A program made the position numbers and the translations under genes. The notes under the pieces were generated by a model, which saw only the letters and a program-made list of their open reading frames with translations, had not been told where the DNA came from and made no database searches. This document shows positions 9,001-18,600 of a DNA stretch of 64,000 nucleotides, in pieces (within the stretch, counting starts at the first letter, position 1; each line of letters starts with the position of its first letter). Location of the stretch: positions 1 through 64,000 of the forward strand of contig NZ_FQZO01000005.1 of NCBI RefSeq assembly GCF_900142075.1. Direction: 5' to 3'. The stretch comes from Clostridium amylolyticum (lineage in GTDB: Bacteria; Bacillota; Clostridia; Clostridiales; Clostridiaceae).

Positions 9001-10693
9001 TTATTATCTCTGCCTTGCCAGCTAAAGTTTTATTCATGCTGAATATTACATAGTGAGGAGTTACTTCCTTTAATTCTTCTTCTGAAGTTATTTTTTCTCT
9101 TGTAGCTATTTCTTTTTCTAAAAATGCTGAAAGCTCTTTTACCTCACTAGGGCTGGTGGCTATAAACCTAAGACTCTTTTCCCTATTCCAAACATGGGGC
9201 AGCCATTTAGTAAACTTCCATAGATTTTGTTCCTTTTTATCATAAATAAATACCAGCTTTAACTCATCATAACTGTGCAGCGCCGTAAGTTGAACTAAAA
9301 TTCCTTTTATTAAATCCACAATATTTTCTCTATTTCCTATAATTCCAGTTATTAAATTTTCTGTTAAAGATAAGGTTATGGGTACTTGTCTTAACACACT
9401 AGGCTCTTCAGCAAGGGTATATAATTCCTCTTGAAGCACATCATCTTCAATGGTAAATCGTTTCTCAGGATACTTAATATCTGCCTCTAAAGGAACATTT
9501 CCTATTCCAATCCTTACCCTTAAGAAGTCATTATGCCCAAGGGTTCTTTCCCAAAGATTTCTTTGACGTAATTTTATCCGAGAAATGCAATTCTCCACTG
9601 TAACATGATTTTCATGTAATATTTCACTTTGATGCTCTGATTCCTTAACAATCCTCTCTCTTACAGATTTTATATATTCTCTATATTTTTCTTTTCTTAA
9701 TAATTCCTTTTCTGATCTCTTCTTTCTTTCGTATTTCTTAGTGAGTATAGGCCACATCACTGTGCCTAACAACATGCTAAAGGACATCATCAAGGTAGGC
9801 ATGGCCATCATAATATCTCCATTGTTACGCATAACATTTTGCAAGGTTAAGATGCCTGTGAACAAAGAAGCCATTCCCATGGTTATAGATGGACCCAGCA
9901 AAAACATTAATGGTGTTTCCTCTAAATTGCCTAAAGCAGGGGGAGGATCTATTTTTATTTCAGCTTTTTTAATATCTCTTTTAAACCTTGGAGAACGATA
10001 AAATAAATTGCTTCTGCTTCCCTCTTCATTAAAATCTTCTTCTTCCTTTGAAACATCAATACTTTGATGAGGAAACTTTCTTAAAACTTCTTTATTGTAA
10101 TGCATATTACCATCAGGGTTATTAATAGCAATAAAGCCTTTGCTTATGATAAGCTTAAGCCCCATGATATAAACTATATCTCCAGGAATTAATACCTTAC
10201 TCTTTTCCCTTATTCCATTGACAAAGGTTCCATTGGAACTATTTAAGTCCTTAATAGTAATTTCATTGGATATAATAATCTCTCCATGGTTTGAAGAAGT
10301 AAAGGCATTGGAAAAGGAAATATCACACTTTTCAGAACGTCCAATGGTTATCCTGCCGTCTGTAGGTAATAGTAGCTTTTCAAAAATTCTTCTATCATCG
10401 GTTATAGGTTCTGAATATAACAGGACCTTTTCATTAGTATCTCTTAAAAATATCCTATAAAAGTTAAGTGGTTCCACAGGGATTTCTTTTACCTTTTCAT
10501 TGTTTTTATTTAGAATTATTGCATTTTTATTTGATTTTAATATCCATTTCCCTTCAATACCTTCGACGCTTATTACTTTTTCTTCTTCATTATTTTCATT
10601 TATTTGAGTTACCCAGTACCGCCCATTGTATTTTTCTGGCAATACTAAGGAAAATATGGACTCTTTTTTAAATAGAGTTAATTGCAATCTCAT
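6077..10693 (-). CDS. essC: EssC, T7SS membrane ATPase with FHA domain
   Basis: This 1538-residue FtsK/SpoIIIE-type motor is the hallmark T7SSb gene. An FHA domain lies at about residues 110-165 with the phosphothreonine-binding set GRS...SNHGE...NSSNGTFVNG intact. Two membrane helices follow at about 255-318. ATPase domain 1 has Walker A GMTGSGKS near residue 710 and Walker B FILIDYKGGG. Domain 2 has GAAGNGKT near 1054. The third, C-terminal, domain has no obvious Walker A, as is usual. It powers export of WXG100 proteins and effectors. The well-preserved FHA residues, often degenerate in bacilli, fit the kinase and phosphatase encoded in the same operon. Confidence 0.95.
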   Translation of the reverse strand: MRLQLTLFKKESIFSLVLPEKYNGRYWVTQINENNEEEKVISVEGIEGKWILKSNKNAIILNKNNEKVKEIPVEPLNFYRIFLRDTNEKVLLYSEPITDDRRIFEKLLLPTDGRITIGRSEKCDISFSNAFTSSNHGEIIISNEITIKDLNSSNGTFVNGIREKSKVLIPGDIVYIMGLKLIISKGFIAINNPDGNMHYNKEVLRKFPHQSIDVSKEEEDFNEEGSRSNLFYRSPRFKRDIKKAEIKIDPPPALGNLEETPLMFLLGPSITMGMASLFTGILTLQNVMRNNGDIMMAMPTLMMSFSMLLGTVMWPILTKKYERKKRSEKELLRKEKYREYIKSVRERIVKESEHQSEILHENHVTVENCISRIKLRQRNLWERTLGHNDFLRVRIGIGNVPLEADIKYPEKRFTIEDDVLQEELYTLAEEPSVLRQVPITLSLTENLITGIIGNRENIVDLIKGILVQLTALHSYDELKLVFIYDKKEQNLWKFTKWLPHVWNREKSLRFIATSPSEVKELSAFLEKEIATREKITSEEELKEVTPHYVIFSMNKTLAGKAEIINSILKHKKNYGFSLITAYDELNNLPKECSRVIELSRSISKIYDKNDITGNHIPFKPDIYMKDDMEDLAISLSNTLLDTTVQVYELPTMLTFLEMFGVGKVEHLNALTRWKENDPTRTLETPVGVDNSGEAFNLDLHEKFHGPHGLIAGMTGSGKSEFIMTFILSLAVNYHPHEVAFILIDYKGGGMANAFTKLPHLAGTITNLDGAAVKRSLVSIQSELKRRQGIFNQASKNLNISNIDIYKYQKLYREGTVNEPLQHLFIISDEFAELKTQQPEFMEQLVSAARIGRSLGVHLILATQKPSGVVDDQIWSNSRFRICLKVQEKADSMDVIKRPDAAELSVTGRFFVQVGFNEVFELGQSAWAGAPYYPAERVEKNLDDSIAIVDNLGRIIRQVRPDKNKAVLRNPAKQIDEVNKYLAKLAKEENINVRPLWLEPIPEFIYIEELEEKYKVDKESICVLNPIIGEFDDPINQRQLIMTVPLTQEGNTVIYGAAGNGKTTFLTTLIYSLMKEHTPEEVNIYVLDFSSETLRAFAKAPHVGDVVFSQDSEKISNLFKMLHSEIEKRKKLFADYGGDYQSYIKNSNKILESMVIFIHNYSAFAEIYEDMEESIAYLTREGTKYGIYFVVTALNTGALRYRILQNFKQLFVLQLNDKGDYSGILGNVDGVYPSKYKGRGIFKTDLVYEFQTAHISKKGENTFDFVRIYCNEYGKQWNKLPAKKIPILPSIIDLEYLTNEIRHSINGSIPIGVEKQSLNTAYYDFNNSYINLVLYQNNHKADFIQGIAEVIDFKDENEVLVIDAEGNFNDDKSRGYKYIYNEFDKVVLDLFNTLVFRNNSYKEAIAKGEETPEFKKVTCIINSLTDLMIKVSEDSKDKIKVFLEKGELHYNINFIICNNASNIASVAYENWFKSKVLLSDGVWLGNGISDQYQLKLSSISSDLYEDIGEEFGYILTKGKVNLIKLLSSITSNREGGLYG

Positions 10694-10726
10694 CCCACCT
10701 TGTTAGTGATTTAATAAGGAAATTTT

Positions 10727-11506
10727 TCACGTACCTGGCACCACTATCATCGCCGATATGTTATCAGTTTCACCACGGTTTTTAACTGTGCTAATTAAAT
10801 TATCTATGCTCATCTGCATGTGATTTTCGTTTACTTTTCCTTGGTTTTTTAAGAACTCCGCAACCTCCTGATGTTCTAATCTGTTGTATAGTCCATCACA
10901 GCAAAGAAGGAAAACATCTAAACTAGAACAGATTCCATAGGATTTATGAATTTCCAATATTTCATTAACTCCTACACACTGAAGTAAAATATGCTTTTCT
11001 TTACTTATCTGTGCTTCTTCCTTAGTTAACTGTCCATTTTTAACCTTAGCGGCTACTAAGGTATGATCCTCAGTAATTTGCTTTAACCTGCCATCATACT
11101 TGTATATGCGCGTATCACCCACATGATAAGTAAAATATTTATCTTCAATTATGAAAAGTAATGAAGCTGTAGTTCCTAATTTTATATTATTTTCTATACC
11201 ATAATCCACCAATAACCTGTTTGCTTTAAGAAATAATCTTTCTATTTCCAAATCCAGATTATATTTATCTTTAGCTACTTCAGTGGTTTCCTTAAATACA
11301 TCTGTAAACCACTTATCAAAAAGTGCCACAACGGTTTGACTAGCTTTCTCACCATATTGTAAGCCACCCATGCCATCACAAATTAATGCCATACACACAT
11401 TGCCTAAGCTGGTATGAGTTGTTTTAGCTAGATAGCTATCTTCATTAACAGCTTTTCTTATACCTACATCAGTCCTTGCAACCACTTTATACTTCAAAGC
11501 TTTCAC
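10727..11506 (-). CDS. PP2C-type Ser/Thr protein phosphatase
   Basis: This 259-residue PPM/PP2C enzyme has the metal-binding motifs DVGIRKAVNEDS, ICDGMGG, GTTASLL, HVGDTRIY, LLCCDGL and ETDNISAM in family order. It is cytosolic, with no signal or membrane segment. It should reverse phosphorylation by the kinase at 13460-15409 on T7SS components. The GTG at 11506 follows the stop of the FHA gene directly. An in-frame TTG at 11497, six bases after AGGTG, may be the true start. Its place inside the T7SS operon is notable. Confidence 0.9.
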   Translation of the reverse strand: MKALKYKVVARTDVGIRKAVNEDSYLAKTTHTSLGNVCMALICDGMGGLQYGEKASQTVVALFDKWFTDVFKETTEVAKDKYNLDLEIERLFLKANRLLVDYGIENNIKLGTTASLLFIIEDKYFTYHVGDTRIYKYDGRLKQITEDHTLVAAKVKNGQLTKEEAQISKEKHILLQCVGVNEILEIHKSYGICSSLDVFLLCCDGLYNRLEHQEVAEFLKNQGKVNENHMQMSIDNLISTVKNRGETDNISAMIVVPGT

Positions 11507-12991
11507 CTACCTATCAAAAAACTCATAAGCTTGTTTTGCAAAAGTAATAACATCTCCATTTCCTAGCTTATATTGGCTTTCTGGTTGTAACCTATTGCCA
11601 TTTACGTAAGTTCCATTACTGGAATTTTTATCAATGATAAAATAATCACTATTAACTTTTTTAATAATTGCATGTTGCTTTGAAATACTTTTCTCTTCAA
11701 TGGTTAAATTAGAACTTTCTTTACTTCTTCCCACTGTAAAGAAAGTTTTATCTATATAAATTCTATCTATTATGCTGCTATTATCTTTTTTTATAAGATA
11801 CGGTAAAGCATTATACTCTCCTTGAAATAACAGCTGAGTCCCTGAAGCTTCTATATTCTCTGTATTAAATAAAACATTTTTATTTCCATATAATATACTT
11901 TCATTATTATTTTTTTCATTACTTTCATTTATTAGCATTGAAGTGTTATTATGAGTTTCAGCATTAATATTCAAGCTTGAAGCTTCCATAGGATTGTATT
12001 CCTTGTTTCCAAAGGAACCAGTATTGCTTTTTTCTTCTTTAATTACACTTCCTGTAAAGTTAGGATTTAAATTAGTTATATTTATTTCCCCTGAAGGAGT
12101 GATAATATCTTTAGGTTTTGAATTACTTTTTAGTTGTGTATTTATTTTCTCTCTACTTTCAACGCTATTATTTTTCTTTATCATTACCTCTTGCTTTTTA
12201 ACTTTCTTATTTTCCATAAGCATAGTAATAATTAAAGCTGTAACAGAAGCAATAATAAAAAACATACAAAAAATAGCTACTGAATAATAATTAATGTATT
12301 CTTTTATAAAAGAAATTTTCAAAAGATTCCCTATAAGAGGTATAAGTATACAAAATATAAAAACACATGAAACTGTTGTTATAAAAGTGAATATACCGCT
12401 ATTTTTAATGGAGTTTGAACTCCATGAGTTTTCATAGTTAATAGTCTTTAGCTTATTTTGAAAGCTCTCTAAATCAAAGTCCTTTAAATTTGTATGGTTT
12501 ATTATAAATCCCATAAGTACATCTGAATTGCTTGCATCAATGTTGTTTATTATATCCTTTAATAACTTTTGAAAATTCCCCGTTCCTTCCTTAGGTTCTT
12601 CACTTCTTGTAGCTGGAATGTATATTAGCTTGATTTCATTGGTATATGTATCTATAAATATATAATTTAAGTACAAAATAGCATTGGATAAGGTAAGCTT
12701 TTTGCCCATTATTAAAGAAACTTCATTAGTTAATTTTAGTAATAAGCTCTTTAGGCTCTGAAAATCAAAACTATTTTCTAATATATACTTATTTAGGGAA
12801 ATATAATTGCCAATGTAATATAATAAGGTATTTTCCTCATACCTATCTTTGGTGCAATTAATTAAATTTGATCTGCCGCTGTTAATCATAGAGAACTGAG
12901 AATTATCTATTAAAACATCATCTTTCACAGCCACCGTTAGATACTTATCCTCAGTTAGTTCTATGCTTTCAATGATATTGCTGTAATTCAC
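11507..12991 (-). CDS. Membrane FHA-domain protein with an N-terminal pseudokinase-like (DUF6382/EssB-like) region
   Basis: This is a 494-residue protein with a GTG start and an AGGAGG site. Residues 1-195 look like the soluble N-terminal region found in DUF6382 proteins and, more loosely, the pseudokinase part of EssB/YukC (pattern LYLNYIFIDTYTNEIKLIYIPA). Two membrane helices lie at about 203-265, so both ends should be cytosolic. A low-complexity Asn/Ser/Lys linker follows. An FHA domain closes the protein at about 405-490, with GRSKESS, SISKQHA and NSSNGTYVNG, all phosphothreonine-binding residues present. It could link phosphorylation to assembly of the secretion complex. The EssB comparison is inference. 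Confidence 0.7.
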   Translation of the reverse strand: MNYSNIIESIELTEDKYLTVAVKDDVLIDNSQFSMINSGRSNLINCTKDRYEENTLLYYIGNYISLNKYILENSFDFQSLKSLLLKLTNEVSLIMGKKLTLSNAILYLNYIFIDTYTNEIKLIYIPATRSEEPKEGTGNFQKLLKDIINNIDASNSDVLMGFIINHTNLKDFDLESFQNKLKTINYENSWSSNSIKNSGIFTFITTVSCVFIFCILIPLIGNLLKISFIKEYINYYSVAIFCMFFIIASVTALIITMLMENKKVKKQEVMIKKNNSVESREKINTQLKSNSKPKDIITPSGEINITNLNPNFTGSVIKEEKSNTGSFGNKEYNPMEASSLNINAETHNNTSMLINESNEKNNNESILYGNKNVLFNTENIEASGTQLLFQGEYNALPYLIKKDNSSIIDRIYIDKTFFTVGRSKESSNLTIEEKSISKQHAIIKKVNSDYFIIDKNSSNGTYVNGNRLQPESQYKLGNGDVITFAKQAYEFFDR

Positions 12992-13024
12992 CCTTATATA
13001 CCTCCTTGACTTGCGTCATCTTCT

Positions 13025-13447
13025 CTAACCTTTTATCTCCTCATTTGTCTCCTCTTCTAATAGCATGGTTCCCTCAAGCACCTCTTCTTCTAGGAGCATA
13101 GTTCCTTCATTCACAGCCTCTTCTAATAGGTCTGTTTCTTCATTTACTTCCTCTTCTAATAAAAATGCATTAGAAGCCTGGGATATCTTTGATGAATGTA
13201 TGGAACCTGATGTACTTAAGGAACTACTAGTAACAGTTTGTCCTGTTTTATATGCCGCCAGCTTTATTTGAAGTTTTTGCTGCTTTTCTATAAGTCTTCT
13301 ATACCTATAATCCTTTATAAAGTTTAGGTTTATATATTCATTTAATTGGTCTTTTTTAAAAACATAATAAGAAAGTATTAAACTACCTATCATGCCTATA
13401 CTTCCTACGATTATCATAACTACATATACGGTCTTATCATTATTCAT
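13025..13447 (-). CDS. Small membrane protein with tandem 11-residue acidic repeats (possible phospho-acceptor)
   Basis: This 140-residue protein has one membrane helix at about residues 6-27 and a basic juxtamembrane stretch. Its C-terminal tail is built of four 11-residue units of the form xLLEEExxEGT. The Thr at the unit joint is followed by MLL or DLL, giving T-x-x-L sites in an acidic setting. Such Thr residues suit bacterial Hanks-type kinases, and pT-x-x-L suits FHA domains. Kinase, phosphatase and two FHA proteins are encoded in the same operon, so this may be the shared docking protein. The repeat is seen; the phosphorylation is inference. No family was recognised. Confidence 0.6.
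   Translation of the reverse strand: MNNDKTVYVVMIIVGSIGMIGSLILSYYVFKKDQLNEYINLNFIKDYRYRRLIEKQQKLQIKLAAYKTGQTVTSSSLSTSGSIHSSKISQASNAFLLEEEVNEETDLLEEAVNEGTMLLEEEVLEGTMLLEEETNEEIKG
13032..13163. repeat. 33-bp coding tandem repeat, about four copies
   Basis: The plus strand shows recurring CCTCTTCTAATA-type units 33 bp apart that encode the xLLEEExxEGT repeats of the 140-residue membrane protein. Copy number could vary between strains by slippage. Confidence 0.8.
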
Positions 13448-13459
13448 AGGTAGTCCTCC

Positions 13460-15409
13460 TTACTTTATTTTTCCTTCGCTTTTTAAACTTTCATACATAT
13501 TCTTAAGCTTTTTATAATCTGGATCATTGGTATTGGGATTTTTCTTTGTGGCATTGTCATAACATTGCGCAATTTTTATATAATATTCAGCATCAGGTTC
13601 TTTTAAATTATTTCTATCTTTTATAATCAAATCAGCATATAAAACACCTAATGATGTATTTCCCTTATAGTCTTTTTCAAATTTATTAATATGCTCATTG
13701 AATATCCTTATGCTGTCATCATATTTTTCTAAATATTTATAAATAGTGCCAATTAAATAATAGGTATTGGATACATTGCTTCCTGCCTTTAAGGCTTTTT
13801 CAAAATATCCTGCGGCTTCATTTAACTCTTTATCATATTCATTCTTTTTGTTTTCTAATCTTAAGGCCTTTTTATAATGTATAGTCCCTAGCATTTCTAG
13901 AAGTACAATATTGTTGTCAGGAGCAAACTTAGAAGCTTCTTTTAAAACAGTTAAGGCATCCTCTAAATAAGTATCTGGAAATACATCTGCATTATTTTGA
14001 TAAATATTTGCTAAGGCTATGTACGAATTGATTTTTGCATCTCCCTGACTATTAGGAATGGTATCTATATACTCTCTAAGTAGGTTAATAGAGGTTTGAA
14101 TGCTTGACTTATTCTTCTCACTAGTTGTACTGCCTAATTCTTCTGCTATGGGTTTATAGTACAAAAGCTCTCTTTTAGCTTCGTTGCTTAGTTTTTTTGT
14201 GCTTTTAATGCTTTCAAAACGTTTATTTGCCTGATAATAATCCCCTTTTAAAAAGTAAACTTTACCAAACCAATAAAGCACCTCATAATTTTTAGATGCA
14301 TTTTTTTGAACCAAAGGACTGATAAATTCTATACATCCATCATAATCATTATTCTTAAGAAACATATCAATAGCACTTTTATATGCTGATGGATCCTCTG
14401 GGTTTAACTCAATAGCTTGTCTGAAAATTTTCTTTGCTTCATCCATACTATTACTCTTAGTAAGCACTTCAGCGTTTTCTATAGTACTGTTATATATCCT
14501 CTGGTTTATGTTGTTTACTTTATAACCCCCAAAGCCTGTTAATATCGCAAAAAAAACAAATGAAAGCAATGTGGCTGAAAGCTTTATAAATTTTTTTCTC
14601 ACAGTTTTTTTATATGAAGAATTTAGCTTATGAATATTTTCAATATCGTAAATTAGTTCTTCTATGCTTTGATATCTTAAATTTGGATCTTGCTCAGTAC
14701 ATTTATTGATTATTATTTCAAAACCTTCTGAAAGCAGAGGGTTTATTTCTCTTACAGGCTTTATTTCATAAGGCGGGTCACTAGGACCTTTTCCTGTGGC
14801 TAAATGATACAAAGTAACTCCTAAACTATATATGTCTGTTCTTTCATCTGTCTGATGACTTCCATATTGTTCTGGTGCTGCATATCCTTTTGTACCAATA
14901 TAAGTTGTATCTTGTGATACTTCCTCTTTATATTCCCTTGCTATTCCAAAATCTATAAGTTTAATTTTCCCTTGGGCTGTAAGCATTATGTTTCCCGGCT
15001 TCATATCTCTATATATTATTGGATTAGGCTTTTGTGAGTGTAAATAATTAAGCACATCACAAATCTGTAATGCCCAATTAATTATGGTAAATTCATCTAC
15101 TACTCCAAATTCCACAAGCTTTTTATCTAGAGATATTCCATCGATGAAATCTAGTATTACATAAATGCTATCTTCTTTTTCTATAATATCTACTATTCTT
15201 GGTAGTGCTGGATGATCTAGCCTTTTCAGAATATTTGCTTCCGCCATAAGATCAGCCTTTAAATTCTTCGAACTTTTCAAGACCTTTTTAATGGCCCAAA
15301 ACTTCTGCAAATTCGTATCTTTAGCAAGATATACGGTGCTCATTCCACCTTTCCCCAGAATATCTATTATCTGATATCTATTTTCAAATAAAGTTCCAAT
15401 GAGATTCAC
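13460..15409 (-). CDS. Transmembrane Ser/Thr protein kinase with extracytoplasmic TPR region
   Basis: This 649-residue Hanks-type kinase is the first gene of the T7SS operon. The GTG start has an AGGAGGG site. The kinase domain (about 11-265) is complete: GKGGMSTV loop, AIKK with Lys41, YRDMKPGN catalytic loop, LIDFGIAR and GTKGYAAPEQYG. One membrane helix at about 271-296 is followed by roughly 350 residues of TPR-like helices outside the cell. The order soluble kinase fold, one helix, external helical domain is that of EssB/YukC, except that EssB is a pseudokinase. It may therefore both signal and serve as a structural component. That second role is inference. Confidence 0.9.
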   Translation of the reverse strand: MNLIGTLFENRYQIIDILGKGGMSTVYLAKDTNLQKFWAIKKVLKSSKNLKADLMAEANILKRLDHPALPRIVDIIEKEDSIYVILDFIDGISLDKKLVEFGVVDEFTIINWALQICDVLNYLHSQKPNPIIYRDMKPGNIMLTAQGKIKLIDFGIAREYKEEVSQDTTYIGTKGYAAPEQYGSHQTDERTDIYSLGVTLYHLATGKGPSDPPYEIKPVREINPLLSEGFEIIINKCTEQDPNLRYQSIEELIYDIENIHKLNSSYKKTVRKKFIKLSATLLSFVFFAILTGFGGYKVNNINQRIYNSTIENAEVLTKSNSMDEAKKIFRQAIELNPEDPSAYKSAIDMFLKNNDYDGCIEFISPLVQKNASKNYEVLYWFGKVYFLKGDYYQANKRFESIKSTKKLSNEAKRELLYYKPIAEELGSTTSEKNKSSIQTSINLLREYIDTIPNSQGDAKINSYIALANIYQNNADVFPDTYLEDALTVLKEASKFAPDNNIVLLEMLGTIHYKKALRLENKKNEYDKELNEAAGYFEKALKAGSNVSNTYYLIGTIYKYLEKYDDSIRIFNEHINKFEKDYKGNTSLGVLYADLIIKDRNNLKEPDAEYYIKIAQCYDNATKKNPNTNDPDYKKLKNMYESLKSEGKIK

Positions 15410-15474
15410 CTTAGTGCCCTCCTATTTAGTCTAATACAATATTTTTACATACTTTTAAACACTTTTTTAAATTA

Positions 15475-15518
15475 AATATTACAAATATATTATAATAATA
15501 TCATATATTTGTAATATT
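15475..15518. promoter_or_regulatory. Inverted repeat between the kinase and the Ig-repeat gene (candidate operator)
   Basis: AATATTACAAATATA (15475-15489) is perfectly inverted at 15504-15518 with a 14-bp gap. It lies between two divergent genes and could control either one. The DNA is very AT-rich here, which makes chance palindromes more likely. Confidence 0.4.
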
Positions 15519-15564
15519 CTATACATTGCATTAAAAGTATTAATTTATAACTTGTTCCAATATA

Positions 15565-15593
15565 TTGATTTTATTACATATATTCTATACAAT
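15565..15593 (+). promoter_or_regulatory. Sigma-A-type promoter of the Ig-repeat surface protein
   Basis: TTGATT and TACAAT are separated by exactly 17 bp, placing transcription start near 15600, about 50 bp before the TTG start codon at 15651 and its AGGGGGG ribosome binding site. Confidence 0.5.
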
Positions 15594-15650
15594 AAAACAT
15601 AAGTTGTAAATTAAATACAATAAAATTAATAAATTTTTAGGGGGGATATT

Positions 15651-18600
15651 TTGAACCGAAAAAAAATTATTGCCTTAATACTAGCTTTTCTTGTAAGTTC
15701 ATCTATGCTGCCCAAGGTGGAGACTAGTGCAGAGATAACCAATGATACTGCTAAAGATTATATACTTTCACAAAATTATATAAGAGAAAAGCCTGAAGAA
15801 ATAACTAGTTTAACATCTAAGGATTCGTCAAAGGTTGATATTTCAGATGTTACTGGAGAAAATGATTTTGCCTCTTATTTTGTACTAAGTCACTCCAATA
15901 ACTTTGTAGAAGTAAACAAAATGTCTAGTGAAAAAATTATACCTGTTATTGATCTTAGTAAGCTTTCTCTTATTGGTTTAGAAACTATAAATTATGAAAT
16001 AACTAAAACAAATAAATCCACTAAAGCCGTTACTAAAGAAAAATTTAGTTACTCTGGCGTTAAAAGCAAAGTGTACAAATTGCCTGATATTGTAACCACA
16101 AACCTGGAGAGTGTAACTATAACTTATAATGTTTTAGGTTTACTTGGACAAGAAAAAAAATCAAAAAAGATAATTTATGAAGATTTTGTTGCGCCTAAGC
16201 TTTCTATAAAAAACTTGCAATATACCCTAGCCCCTGAAAGTTCCTCCATGAATTTGAAGTTTAATGTAGAAGCACAAAATGATTCATTAATCCCTGAAAA
16301 ATCTGCGATATATTTAAATGATGCTCTTATAAACGACACAAAAATTAATTATGATGAGATAAATAAGGTATATAATGTTTCATTAAATATTCCCAAGTGG
16401 AATTCAAATTTAAACATAGACACTATAGATTTTTTTGCTGCTGATGAAGCTTACAATATTGGAAAAGCCTCCATTAAAAATTTCCCCTTAGTTAACTTTG
16501 ATAATTGGTATGATAAAAAAGTAATTGCAGATAAAGATTTGAAGGTTACAGGAAGCCTTGGAAGCGGAATAACCAGCTTAAAAGTAGATGAGCAAGCAGC
16601 TGTAATTGATAAAGGCAAATTTATAGGAAAGGTTAATTCCTCTCAAGGAACATTAACAGCTGAGTATTCTTATAATGGACTGCCTATTATCTTTATTGCA
16701 GACTATGTAAAAGATGATAAAGGTCCTACTTTTAATAGTGTAACTGTAAATTCTTACAAAGTAGAAAATCAAGGTATATTATATATAAAATCACCTGACA
16801 ACCTCATAATTAAAGGAACTTTAAGTGATAATTATCTTACCAAATATATCTCATTAAAAAGTGTATCTTACACATTAAAAAATGGATGGATAAAAAAATT
16901 AGACTTATCAAGTTTAGCCAATGAAGGAAAGTATACTATTAACAATGGAAGTTTTAATTTAGATTTTAATTTAGAGAATATTAATAATAATGATCTCTCT
17001 ACAATAACTCTAATAGCTCAGGATAACTTAGCCAATGAAAGCGAGGCCTTTTCTTTTAATATTTTAGTTGACACTGTTTCTCCAGAGGTAAGTATAGGAA
17101 CTGGGAGTTCTCAAACTGATTTTAAACCCTTTAACGATGGAATTTCTTCTAAGTCCCCTTTTACTCCTTGTATTAAAGTAACAGATGAAAACCTAGACGA
17201 AGATACCTCCACTATAGAAGTTAAAGCTGAAGGTGAAAGTATGTTACCTTCAGACTCTTTTACTACTACTTTAAAGGATGATACAAAATTCATTAAAAGC
17301 AATAACTACTATAGCTTTAAAACTCCTTTAATGAAAGATGGCAACTACACTATTATTGCAAACATTAAGGATAAATCAGGAAATACTGCTTCATACACTG
17401 TAAACTTTTCTGTAGACAATGAGAATCCTTTAATAAAGATATCAGGGTTAGAAAAGTTTACATTTCCAGATTATGCTGCTAATGTAGATCTAGTTACACC
17501 ACGTGTAGTAATAAGTGATATTAATAAGGATTCTGCTTCAATAACAGTGGTTAAGGATAATGAAGAAGGCCCAGTTTATGAAAATCCTAAGGCCTATGAA
17601 GAAAACCCTATTACCTTGCCTTCTGCGGATGGAAAAACCTTAGAGGGTACTTATACCTTAACTGTTAATGCTAAAGATAAGGCAGGAAATAGTTCAGCTG
17701 ACAGCTTTACTTTTACAGTGGACAGAACCAGCCCTGTAATTGAAGGCATATATATTGAAAATGACGGTAACTACAAGGATAAAAACTTGGATAATGAAGA
17801 ATATTATAGGCACTACTTTAACCCTTCTGTGGCAGTTAAAGAAAATAATATAGATAAGCAAAATTCTAAATTTATAGTGAATAACAAAGCTTATAGCTTT
17901 GGACATGCTAATGTAGAGTTTATTAAGGGCAGATATGTATTAAAAAATGTTATAAATGAAGATGGAATTTATAACTTAAAGGTACATGTAGAAGATACTG
18001 CAGGTAATACCACAAGTGACATTTCAAGAGAGTTTTATGTGGATACCGACATAGCTAAAGTCTCTATAATAAATGACTTTAAAAATGGTTATCTTCAAAG
18101 CTTAACTCCTATACTTCAAATTGATGACCAATTCCTTAAGAAAGAGGATTTAAAGTCAGAGGAATATATAATAGCTTCCTTATATACAATAGATGTCACT
18201 ACTAATTTGTATAAATCAAAAAAAGATTATGGCTTTGAATTTAAATCTAAGGTAGGAAAGACAATAACCTTACAAGGTACTGATTATATACCAAGTAATA
18301 ATCCTGGAGAAAAGTACATGCTAGAGGTTTTAATAAAAGATAAAGCAGGTAAAGGTAATAAAGAAGATTATATTAAAGAAACTAAATTTTTTTATATTGA
18401 TAACATTAAACCAAATGCTAACTTCCTTAACATTAATCATGGAACCTACTATAGAAATCCCGAAGATCCTTCGGTTATTATTACGGAACAACACTTAGAT
18501 AAAGATAATTCCTTCTTTACTGTTAATAATGAAATATATAATTTTAATCATAGCAATGTGGTATATGATGATGGTAAATATACTTTAAAAAATGTAGTTA

